Shown here: positions 15,432-22,715 of the stretch, piece after piece
Layout: the number at the start of each line of letters is the position of its first letter
Numbering within the stretch: position 1 is the stretch's first letter
Assembly: GCA_003247225.1 (NCBI GenBank)
Contig: QKAK01000003.1
Location: 1 to 44,159 of the forward strand
Length of the DNA stretch: 44,159 nucleotides
Source of the DNA: Spirochaetota bacterium
GTDB lineage: Bacteria; Spirochaetota; Spirochaetia; Treponematales; UBA12059
Direction of reading: 5' to 3'
Notes under the pieces: model-generated
Database searches by the model: none
Told to the model about the DNA's origin: nothing
The model's input: the letters and a program-made list of their open reading frames with translations, nothing else
Program-made: the position numbers and the translations under genes

Positions 15432-16325
15432 ATGCAGCGAATCGGCGAACTGGCGGCCTTCGGCACGGCTATCTGCTGGACCGTGTCATCGATGTTCTTC
15501 GAGCGGGCCACGAAGCGCGTCGGCGTCCTGGCGGTCAACTTCTACAAGCTCGTCTTCGCGTTCGGCTTCCTCGTCGTCGCCGGCGCCGCGTCCCGGGGCA
15601 TGCCCCTGCCGCTCGACGCGCCGAGGGACGCGTGGATCTTCCTGTCGCTGTCGGGCCTCGTCGGCTTCGTCGTCTCCGACATCTTCCTGTTCACCGCGTA
15701 CAAGACCATAGGCTCGCGGATCACCCTGCTGTTCATCGCGCTGTCCCCGCCCCTTACCGCGGCCCTCGGCTTCCTGTTCCTCGGCGAGACCATGCGGCCG
15801 CTGGCCATCGTCGGCATGGGCCTGGTCGTCGCGGGCATCGTGATCGCCGTGCTCGGCCGGCGCGACCCGTCGGTCAAGGCCAGGATGAGCCGCGACGACA
15901 AGCGCGGCTACTTCTTCGCGCTGTTCTCGGCCATAGGCCAGTCGGTCGGCATGATATTCACGAAGCGCGGCATAGGCGACTACGACGCGCTGTCGGGTAC
16001 CCAGATACGCGTGCTCATCGGCGTCGTCGGCTTCGCGGTCGCCTCCGTCCTGGCCGAGCGCGGCCGCAACCTGAGGGCGGCCGTCCGCGACGCGCCGGGC
16101 ATGAAGGCCACCTTCAACGGCGCCATCTTCGGGCCGTTCATCGGCGTCGTGCTGTCGCTGTACGCGGTACAGCAGACCAACGCCGGCGTCGTCTCGACGC
16201 TGATGGCCCTGTCGCCGGTCCTGATCATCCCGCCGACCATACTCCTGTTCAAGCAGAAGGTGCGGTTCCTGGAGATAGCCGGGGCGATTATAGCCGTAGC
16301 GGGCTCCGCGGTATTTTTCCTATAG
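15432..16325 (+). CDS. EamA/DMT-family transporter
   Basis: A 297-residue drug/metabolite-superfamily permease with about ten hydrophobic segments arranged as two EamA halves: ELAAFGTAICWTVSSMFFERA near the N terminus and FFALFSAIGQSVGMIFTKRG near residue 160. Each half ends with the usual pattern (FLGETMRPLAIVGMGLVVAGI; FKQKVRFLEIAGAIIAVAG). I start it at 15432 (MQRIGELAAFG) because the longer frame from 15333 adds a non-membrane tail rich in Arg and Pro. A -10-like TATAGT lies at 15417-15422, only 9 bp before the ATG, with no Shine-Dalgarno. Substrate unknown. Confidence 0.88.
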   Translation: MQRIGELAAFGTAICWTVSSMFFERATKRVGVLAVNFYKLVFAFGFLVVAGAASRGMPLPLDAPRDAWIFLSLSGLVGFVVSDIFLFTAYKTIGSRITLLFIALSPPLTAALGFLFLGETMRPLAIVGMGLVVAGIVIAVLGRRDPSVKARMSRDDKRGYFFALFSAIGQSVGMIFTKRGIGDYDALSGTQIRVLIGVVGFAVASVLAERGRNLRAAVRDAPGMKATFNGAIFGPFIGVVLSLYAVQQTNAGVVSTLMALSPVLIIPPTILLFKQKVRFLEIAGAIIAVAGSAVFFL

Positions 16326-16327
16326 GC

Positions 16328-16356
16328 TTGCGGATAGTCCGAAACGGGCCTATCCT
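16328..16356 (+). promoter_or_regulatory. Candidate promoter of the metallo-hydrolase gene
   Basis: TTGCGG (16328-16333) and TATCCT (16351-16356) have a 17-bp spacer. The expected start site, about 7 bp on, coincides with the ATG at 16363, and no Shine-Dalgarno exists, so the mRNA may be leaderless. Confidence 0.5.
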
Positions 16357-16362
16357 ATCCTC

Positions 16363-17772
16363 ATGCCTATCACCTTCTATTCCCAAGGGGCCGCCCGCGA
16401 GGTCACCGGCTCCAAGCACATCCTCGACGTGGACGGGACCCGTTACCTGGTCGACTGCGGCGCCTTCCAGGGCAAGCGCGACGAGTGCGACCGCAAGAAC
16501 CGCGAGCTCGTCGCCGACCCCGCCTCGATCGAGGCCGTGATACTGACCCACGCCCACTACGACCACTGCGGCCTCCTGCCGCTCCTCGTCAAGCGCGGCT
16601 TCAAGGGCGACGTCTACTCGACGCCGGCTTCCCGCGACCTGGCCAACCTGATCATGATGGACTCGGCGCGCATCCAGGCCCGCGACGCCCAGTACCTGTC
16701 CAAGCAGGCCGCGAAGCGCGGCCAGGGCTTCGACTGGAAGCCCCTGTACGACGAGGTCGACGCCATAGAGGCCGTCGGCCAGTTCGTCACCGCGTCGTAC
16801 GATAGGCCGATGCGGATCGGCCGCGACCTGAGGATGGCCTTCCGCGACGCCGGCCACATCCTCGGCTCGGCCACCGCCCACGTGACCGCGACCGATTCTA
16901 GCGGCCGCTCGGTGCGCATCGGCTTCTCCGGCGACCTCGGCCGTCCCGACAAGCCCATCATACGCGACCCGCAGCTCATGGAGCCGGTCGACTACCTCGT
17001 CGTCGAGAGCACCTACGGCGACCGCCGCCACGAGTCGACGACCGACGCGATGGACCGCCTCGCCGAGGTGGTCAACGCCACCGTCGAGCGCGGCGGCAAG
17101 ATCATCATCCCCGCGTTCGCGATCGAGCGCACGCAGGAGCTCATCTACTACTTCCACCTGCTCGTCGACCAGGGCCGCATACCCAAGATCCCGATCTGGG
17201 TCGACTCGCCGATGGCCGTCAACGCCACGAGCATCTTCCAGGTGCACCCCGAGTGCTACGACCTGGAGACCCACGAGGCCTTCATCCGCCACCACAACAA
17301 CCCCTTCGGCTTCAACGAGCTGCGCTTCTCCACCAGCGTCGACGACTCCAAGATGCTCAACCGCATGGAAGGGCCGGCGATCATCATGTCGGCAGACGGC
17401 ATGTGCGAGGCCGGCCGCATCCAGCACCACCTGATCCACAACATCTCCGACGACCGCAACACGATACTCGTCGTCGGCTACATGGCCGCCAACACCCTCG
17501 GCCGACGCATCCGCGACGGCCAGAAGGAGGTCCGCATCCACGGCGACCCCTTCAAGGTCAAGGCCCGCGTCGAGGAGATCAAGGCCTTCAGCGCCCACGC
17601 CGACTACCAGGAGACCTGGGACTGGATCAGCCGGATGGACACCTCGTCGCTCAGGACCGTGTTCCTGGTCCACGGCGAGGACGAGGCGGTCGAGGCGCAG
17701 AAGCGCTTCCTCGAGGGCAAGGGCCTCAAGGACGTGCGCATCGTGGAGTACGGCGAGCGCTATAGCCTCTAG
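16363..17772 (+). CDS. MBL-fold beta-CASP metallo-hydrolase (RNA-processing exonuclease type)
   Basis: A 469-residue member of the metallo-beta-lactamase/beta-CASP family related to CPSF73 and bacterial YSH1-type nucleases. The zinc ligands are all there: THAHYDHCG (about residue 62), DAGHILGSA (His), GFSGDLG (Asp), VESTYGDR, and the beta-CASP insert with IPAFAIERTQELIYYF and WVDSPMAV. The C-terminal motifs SADGMCEAGRIQHH and KAFSAHADYQ complete the active site. An RNase or phosphodiesterase role is expected from the family. The gene is monocistronic, followed by a 10-bp-stem hairpin (17826-17850) and a 116-bp inverted-repeat element. Confidence 0.93.
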   Translation: MPITFYSQGAAREVTGSKHILDVDGTRYLVDCGAFQGKRDECDRKNRELVADPASIEAVILTHAHYDHCGLLPLLVKRGFKGDVYSTPASRDLANLIMMDSARIQARDAQYLSKQAAKRGQGFDWKPLYDEVDAIEAVGQFVTASYDRPMRIGRDLRMAFRDAGHILGSATAHVTATDSSGRSVRIGFSGDLGRPDKPIIRDPQLMEPVDYLVVESTYGDRRHESTTDAMDRLAEVVNATVERGGKIIIPAFAIERTQELIYYFHLLVDQGRIPKIPIWVDSPMAVNATSIFQVHPECYDLETHEAFIRHHNNPFGFNELRFSTSVDDSKMLNRMEGPAIIMSADGMCEAGRIQHHLIHNISDDRNTILVVGYMAANTLGRRIRDGQKEVRIHGDPFKVKARVEEIKAFSAHADYQETWDWISRMDTSSLRTVFLVHGEDEAVEAQKRFLEGKGLKDVRIVEYGERYSL

Positions 17773-17825
17773 GACCCTATCCATGTCGACGATATACCGT
17801 GCGTACGCGCGCCATGCGGCGCGCC

Positions 17826-17850
17826 GCCCGGAGCGCCCCGCGCTCCGGGC
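17826..17850. terminator. GC-rich hairpin downstream of the metallo-hydrolase gene
   Basis: GCCCGGAGCG pairs perfectly with CGCTCCGGGC around a CCCCG loop. There is no T run after it, so it may be a terminator or an mRNA 3'-end stabiliser. Confidence 0.4.
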
Positions 17851-17878
17851 GCCCTTCGTACGGGCTATAGCGCTATCG

Positions 17879-17994
17879 TAGTTCCTCGAAGCTTGTGAAA
17901 CGTCTCATGCGGCTACTATCGAGCGTGGCGCAGAGCCCTCGCCGCTACCGCGCATAGCGGTGCCTGAGCGATCGCCACAAGCTTCGAGGAACTA
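17879..17994. mobile_element. 116-bp inverted-repeat element (MITE-like), copy 1
   Basis: The ends are perfect 19-bp inverted repeats, TAGTTCCTCGAAGCTTGTG at 17879-17897 and its complement at 17976-17994, around 78 bp of variable sequence. The copy at 24097-24212 has identical ends and identical length but a largely different core. The ends match the left end of the insertion sequence at 43989 at 17 of 19 positions. There is no open reading frame. I interpret it as a non-autonomous element moved by that transposase. A TA target duplication is possible because both ends carry TA. Confidence 0.8.
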
Positions 17995-18014
17995 GGAAAA
18001 GCTTTGGCCGCGGT

Positions 18015-18158
18015 TTGATCGACTTGGTTTTATATTCGGATCTGAAGTGGTGATATTATAACTAATTAAAGTAAAGTAATATAATTAATAAAGTAATTTA
18101 TTTTATTTAAATAAACAAATTCGTTGCAATAAACAAAAACCAGATTTATATTCGACGC
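18015..18158. promoter_or_regulatory. AT-rich regulatory island before the chemotaxis operon
   Basis: Within a GC-rich genome this stretch is about three-quarters A+T and contains repeated AAAGTAA and AATTTATTT motifs. It is bounded by near-direct repeats, TTTATATTCGGA (18029-18040) and TTTATATTCGAC (18145-18156). The right copy provides a TTATAT box only 8 bp before the STAS start, with TTGCAA at 18124-18129 as a possible -35 (16 bp spacing). It could be an UP-element-rich promoter or a silencer-protein target. No gene is visible in it. Confidence 0.55.
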
Positions 18159-18485
18159 ATGTCAGTAATTGTTATGAACGATTCAGAAAACTTAACAATC
18201 CGCGTAGCCGGTCGTCCGGCGACCGTCGCCGAGATCGACGAGCTGGGCGACGACTTCCGTTCGGCGATAGCCGGCGGTTCCCTCGGCGTAGTGGTAGACC
18301 TGTCGGAGGTCGGCAAGCTCGACGTAACCTTCCTGCAGCTCCTCGTGTCGCTGCGCGCGACCCTGGCTCGCGCCGGCCGGTCTCTGTCATGCCGCGGCCT
18401 GTCCCCGGATCATCCGGCGCGTCGGCAGGCCGCGGCGCTCGGCCTTTCGGCCGCCTTCGACGGCTGCGAGGAGTCGCCGCGATGA
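18159..18485 (+). CDS. STAS-domain protein of the chemotaxis operon
   Basis: A 108-residue protein with an anti-sigma-antagonist-like STAS fold: VVVDLSEVGKLDVTFLQLLVSLRATLARAG. In classic STAS proteins a Ser/Thr follows the Asp in this loop (DSSG); here the loop is LDVTFLQ, so a Thr could be the phospho-site. Its TGA overlaps the cheA ATG (ATGA), showing tight translational coupling. There is no Shine-Dalgarno and a possible leaderless start; an alternative ATG lies at 18174. The first 45 bp of the gene share the AT-rich composition of the island upstream. STAS proteins sit beside cheA in several bacterial chemotaxis clusters; their role is little known. Confidence 0.8.
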   Translation: MSVIVMNDSENLTIRVAGRPATVAEIDELGDDFRSAIAGGSLGVVVDLSEVGKLDVTFLQLLVSLRATLARAGRSLSCRGLSPDHPARRQAAALGLSAAFDGCEESPR

Positions 18486-20563
18486 ACTTCGAGGACAACA
18501 AAGGCCTCTTCGTGGAGGAGGCGCGCGAGCTCCTCGAGGCTATCGAGGCGAAGCTGCTCGAGCTCGAGGACCGGCCGCGCGACGAGGCCATCGTCGACGA
18601 CGTGTTCCGTTCGCTCCATACTATTAAAGGCTCGGGGTCGATGTTCGGCTTCGACGAGATGACCGCCTTCGCGCACGGGCTCGAGAACCTATTCGACGAC
18701 GTGCGCAAGGGCCGCCTCGGCGTCACCCGCGAGGTCATCGGCCTGACCCTCGAGTCGGTCGACTGCCTGTCGTCGCTGCTCGAGGGGCGCGACGACGAGG
18801 CGGCGCGGGCCAGGGGCTCGATAGAGTCGCGCCTCGAGGCCGTCAGGCGCGGGGCCGGCGCGAACGCGGCGGACACGGCAGGATCGGCCGGGGCGTCCAA
18901 GGGCATCGTGCCGATAGACGCGGACGACGACGCGTCCGAGGCGGGCCTGACGAACGTCTACCGCGTTCGCTTCAAGCCGGACGCGGACATCCTCGGCCGC
19001 GGCGTCAAGATAGAGAACCTGTTCGCCGAGCTGGCCGAGCTCGGCGACGTCGCCGCGGTGGCCGACGCCTCGCGCGTGCCGGAGCTCGACGGGCTCGAGC
19101 CGTCGTCGCTCTACCTGTCGTGGATAGTCGACGTGTCGACGACGGCGAGCGAGGCGGACGTCTCGTCGGTCTTCATGTTCGTCGAGGACTACGCCGAGCT
19201 CCGTATAGAGCGCCTGAGCGTGGTCGACGCCGAGGGCAAGCCGGCCGTACCGCCTATCGGCGAGATCCTGGCGGCGCGCGGCGCGCTGGCGCGCGACAGC
19301 ATAGCGGAGATACGCGGTCGGCAGAAGCCGTTCGGGGAGCTGGCGCTCGAGTCCGGCAAGGTCAGCAAGCCGGAGCTCGAGGCCGCGCTCGCCGAGCAGC
19401 GCATGGCCAAGGCCGCCGGCCGGGAGCGCGAGAGCAAGAAGGAGTCGGCGAGCATACGGGTCCGCAAGGAGAAGCTCGACTACCTGGTCGACGCGGTCGG
19501 CGAGCTCGTGATACTCCAAGCGCGGCTCCGCCAGGCCGCGGCCGAGGCCGGGCTGGACGAGTTCTCGGGCATAGCCGAGGATCTGAGCCGGCTGACCGAC
19601 GAGCTGCGCGACGCGACGATGAACATACGCATGGTGCCGCTCGACGAATCGTTCTCGGGTTTCCCGCGCCTGGTCCACGACCTGGCGTCCCAGCTCGGCA
19701 AGGAGCTGAACCTGACCGTACGCGGCGGGTCCACCGAGCTGGACAAGAACATCATCGAGTCGCTCAAGGATCCGCTCGTGCACATCGTCCGCAACTCGGC
19801 CGACCACGGCGTCGAGGCGCCGGACGAGCGCGAGCGCGCGGGCAAGCCGCGGGCCGGGACCATAACGATAGAGGCCCGCCAGCAGGGCTCGCGCGTGGAG
19901 ATAGAGATAGCCGACGACGGTGCCGGCCTCGACCTGGAGCGCATCCGCGAGCGCGGCGTCGAGCGCGGCTTGATCGACGCGTCGGAGCGCGACCCCGAGC
20001 GCATCAAGCAGCTGATCTTCGAGCCCGGCTTCTCGACCGCGCGCCGGACCACCGGCGTCTCGGGCCGCGGCGTCGGCATGGACGTGGTCATGAGCAACCT
20101 CAGGCGCCTGCGCGGCGACGTCTCGATAGTCTCGGAGCGAGGCAGGGGTACCGCCATTACGCTTTCTATACCTCTGACGCTCGTGATCGTAGACGGCCTC
20201 CTCGTGCGGGTCGGCGGGGTGCACTACGTGGTCAACCTGAGCCAGGTGCTCGAGTGCGTCGACGAGCCGGCCGCGGATAGGGCCGGCCGGGCGGCCCGCG
20301 GCTTCATCGACCTGCGCGGCCGTACCGTCCCTATCGTCGACCTGCGAGCGCGCTTCGGCCTCGGCCGCGGCGACGATACGGCCGACCGGCGCCTAGTGAT
20401 CATCGACGACGACGGCTCGGTGATAGCACTGTGGGTCGACGCCGTCGTCGGCAAGCAGCAGGTAGTGATCAAGCCGTTCACGATGGACCTGCGCCAGATA
20501 GCCGTAATCGCCGGGGCTCGGTGGCCCTTATCCTCAACTCGAGAGAGATCGTCAAGACCATGA
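18482..20563 (+). CDS. cheA: Chemotaxis histidine kinase CheA, 3' end frameshifted
   Basis: CheA autophosphorylates and passes phosphate to CheY. The HPt domain has His46 in SLHTIKGSGSMFGF. The dimerisation region (VRKEKLDYLVDAVGELVILQ) is followed by the ATPase with N box (LVHIVRNSADHGVEAPDERE), DDGAGLD and GRGVGMDVV, then the CheW-like P5 domain (ITLSIPLTLVIVDGLLVRVG). The start at 18482 overlaps the STAS stop as ATGA. Near 20515 the frame changes: the expected AxxLGD segment is absent and the product ends in unrelated RWPLSSTRERSSRP. The family-like tail GSVALILNSREIVKTMRRDE is read in another frame to a TAA at 20593-20595. A 19-bp deletion explains both facts. Confidence 0.9.
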   Translation: MNFEDNKGLFVEEARELLEAIEAKLLELEDRPRDEAIVDDVFRSLHTIKGSGSMFGFDEMTAFAHGLENLFDDVRKGRLGVTREVIGLTLESVDCLSSLLEGRDDEAARARGSIESRLEAVRRGAGANAADTAGSAGASKGIVPIDADDDASEAGLTNVYRVRFKPDADILGRGVKIENLFAELAELGDVAAVADASRVPELDGLEPSSLYLSWIVDVSTTASEADVSSVFMFVEDYAELRIERLSVVDAEGKPAVPPIGEILAARGALARDSIAEIRGRQKPFGELALESGKVSKPELEAALAEQRMAKAAGRERESKKESASIRVRKEKLDYLVDAVGELVILQARLRQAAAEAGLDEFSGIAEDLSRLTDELRDATMNIRMVPLDESFSGFPRLVHDLASQLGKELNLTVRGGSTELDKNIIESLKDPLVHIVRNSADHGVEAPDERERAGKPRAGTITIEARQQGSRVEIEIADDGAGLDLERIRERGVERGLIDASERDPERIKQLIFEPGFSTARRTTGVSGRGVGMDVVMSNLRRLRGDVSIVSERGRGTAITLSIPLTLVIVDGLLVRVGGVHYVVNLSQVLECVDEPAADRAGRAARGFIDLRGRTVPIVDLRARFGLGRGDDTADRRLVIIDDDGSVIALWVDAVVGKQQVVIKPFTMDLRQIAVIAGARWPLSSTRERSSRP

Positions 20564-20595
20564 GGCGCGACGAACGCGCCCAAATAAAGGAGTAA
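20515..20595 (+). pseudogene. Detached C-terminal codons of cheA in another frame
   Basis: Read from 20515 this stretch gives GSVALILNSREIVKTMRRDE and a few more residues before TAA at 20593, a normal CheA P5 ending (GSVALILD...). It overlaps the out-of-frame tail of the upstream CheA. The AAGGAG at 20587-20592, inside these codons, is the Shine-Dalgarno of the next gene, which argues that the original cheA ended here. Confidence 0.8.
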
Positions 20596-20597
20596 TC

Positions 20598-22122
20598 ATG
20601 AATCTCGGAATCCGCGCGAAGCTATGGCTTGGCTTCCTGGTCATCACCGCCCTCGGCGTCATCATCGGAGTGGTCGGCATAGTCAACCTGAACGGGATGA
20701 ACAAGGCTGACACGATACTGTACGAGAATGCGACCCTGCCGGTACAGTACGCGAGCAAGATCGAAGGCTATGTGCATCGGCTTCGAGCGAATTTGAACGC
20801 CGCCTTCATAGAGAATACCCCTGATCGAATCGCCTACTACGCAGAAAGGCGAGTAGGCTACTTCGACGAGATAGCTAGGTTGGGCGCCCTATTCGCGGAG
20901 TGCGTAACGACCGAAGAAGAACAAGCTATGCTCGACGCGACCGTTCCGCTCAGGATGAAGCTCAAGGAGCAGGACGAGGCCGTACAGCGATTACTCGAGA
21001 GAGGCGACTTCGTTCAGGGTGAGAGTCGCTTGCTGAAGGAGTATAGAGCCGCGTACGACGCCTATACCGAGAACTTGGATAAGCTGGTTTCTTACAATGT
21101 GAATATGGCCAAGTCGACCTCCGCCGGTAACGACGCACTGGCCCACCAGTCGACTATCCTCCTGCTCGGCGTCCTCGGCGTCAGCCTGGCGGCGGCCCTG
21201 CTCCTCGCGTGGTTCCTGAGCGGCTCGATCATGAAGGTGGTCGACGTGATCGAGGAGAACGCCCAGGGCGTCAGCGACGGCATCACCCAGGTCTCGGGCG
21301 CCGCGGAGAGCCTGGCCCAGGGCTCCAGCGAGCAGGCCGCGAGCGTCGAGGAGGTGTCGGCGAGCATCGAGGAGCTGACCGCGACGATCAGGCAGAACGC
21401 CGACAACGCCGGCCAGACCGAGAAGATAGCGACCAAGTCGGCCGCGGACGCGCGCGAGGGCGGGGCCGCCCTCCGAGCGCGTGCTGGTGATCCAGGCGAT
21501 AGCCACCCAGACCAACCTGCTGTCGCTCAACGCGGCGATCGAGGCCGCCAGGGCGGGCGAGCACGGCCGAGGCTTCGCGGTGGTGGCGAGCGAGGTGCAG
21601 AAGCTGGCCGAGCGCAGCTCGACGGCGGCCAAGGAGATCGAGGAGCTGTCTCGCTCGAGCGTCGGCATAGCCGAGAAGGCCGGAGCGATGCTAGCCGAGC
21701 TCGTGCCGAACATCCAGAGGACCGCGGACCTGGTCTCCGAGATCAACGCGGCCTCCGGCGAGCAGGCCGGCGGCGTGCAGCAGATCAACGCCGCGATCCA
21801 GCAGCTCAACTCGGTGATCCAGGAGAACGCGTCCGGCTCGGAGGAGATGGCCTCGACCGCCGAGGAGATAGCCGCCCAGACGATGGCGATGCGCGACGAG
21901 GTGACCTTCCTGAAGACCGGCCGCAGGACCGGCGCCGTCGCCGCCCCGGCCGCCGCCGGGAAGGCTCGCGCCGCCGACAAGCGTCCCGAGCCCAAGGCGG
22001 CCGCCGCCAAGCCGGCTTCCAAGCCCGTCGCCAGGCCCGCCGACTCCAAGCCCAGGAGCGCCAAGACGGCCATCGTGCCGCTGTCGCGGGACGCCGAGGA
22101 CGACGAGTTCGAGAGGTTCTGA
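20598..22122 (+). pseudogene. Methyl-accepting chemotaxis protein with internal frameshifting deletion
   Basis: The N-terminal frame runs from ATG 20598 (Shine-Dalgarno AAGGAG). It has TM1 (LWLGFLVITALGVIIGVVGI), a helical ligand-binding domain of about 150 residues of 4HB type, and TM2 (LLLGVLGVSLAAALLLAWFL). The signalling domain begins well (AASVEEVSASIEELTATIRQ) and stops making sense after [10 protein letters not shown], near 21468. From about 21478 a second frame resumes with [19 protein letters not shown], runs through the tip [20 protein letters not shown], and ends at TGA 22120-22122 after an Ala/Lys-rich tail. About 12 codons of the linker plus two bases are missing (roughly 35-38 bp). 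The N-terminal half (about 20750-21110) is less GC-rich than the neighbouring genes. Confidence 0.85.
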
Positions 22123-22124
22123 GC

Positions 22125-22715
22125 ATGACCCAAGCCAACGAGACCGCCCGCGACGGCGCGGCCGGCTCCCACCAGTACCTGCGCTTCACCCTCGCCGGCG
22201 AGGATTACGCCTTCGACGTGGTCAAGGCCCGCGAGGTGCTCGCGCTGGTCAGGATCACCCCGCTGCCCTGCTCGATGGAGCACTTCGCGGGCGTGATCAA
22301 CCTGCGCGGCAGCATCATCCCGATCATGGACCTGCGCAAGAAGTTCGCGATGGGCTCGCCGGCGGCCGACTTCGGCTCGGGCGCCGGCGCCTACATCGTC
22401 GTGATCGAGGTCGGGGGCCGCGACGACCTGTCGGTGGTCGGCGTACTGGTCGACTCGGTCAAGAGCGTCGTGCGCTTCGACGACGCCGAGCTGGAGCCGG
22501 CCCCGAAGTTCGGCATGCGGGTCGACTCGGCGCTGATCAAGGCGATAGCCAAGCGCGACGAGCTGTTCATCACGGTGCTCGACTCCGACAGGCTGTTCTC
22601 CGAGAAGGAGCTCAGCCAGGTCGCCGCCGTAGAGGCCGGCCCGTCCGCAGCCGAGGCCCCGGCCAAGGCTCGGCCGAAGGCCGAGGGCGAGGCGAAGACC
22701 GAGCCCGTAGCCTAG
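22125..22715 (+). CDS. cheW: Chemotaxis coupling protein CheW
   Basis: A 196-residue CheW that couples receptors to CheA. The core is standard: QYLRFTLAGEDYAFDVVKAREVL, then the conserved hydrophobic-RG signature GVINLRGSIIPIMDLRKKF, and later VVGVLVDSVKSVVRFDDAELEP. The C terminus adds an Ala/Lys/Glu-rich tail. It starts 2 bp after the MCP stop. Because of the MCP deletion, the receptor's N-terminal frame stays open into the cheW frame, so a receptor-CheW fusion of 705 residues could be translated. Its stop overlaps the convergent creD stop (CTAG). Confidence 0.92.
   Translation: MTQANETARDGAAGSHQYLRFTLAGEDYAFDVVKAREVLALVRITPLPCSMEHFAGVINLRGSIIPIMDLRKKFAMGSPAADFGSGAGAYIVVIEVGGRDDLSVVGVLVDSVKSVVRFDDAELEPAPKFGMRVDSALIKAIAKRDELFITVLDSDRLFSEKELSQVAAVEAGPSAAEAPAKARPKAEGEAKTEPVA

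Noticed and set aside
17879-17994. Inverted-repeat pair read as a site-specific attachment site or a riboswitch
   Set aside because: The same ends at the same spacing recur at 24097 in a different gene context, and the related end at 43989 flanks a transposase-like gene. A transposon-type element explains this better than an attachment site or riboswitch.
18015-18158. AT-rich island as a replication origin
   Set aside because: There is no DnaA-box cluster, no dnaA or parA gene, and the flanking genes are chemotaxis and hydrolase genes.
20598-22715. A natural MCP-CheW fusion protein
   Set aside because: The middle of the long frame is low-complexity Arg/Gly-rich sequence, while the missing MCP residues are found intact in another frame. 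A deletion with frame change explains it better, although read-through is possible.
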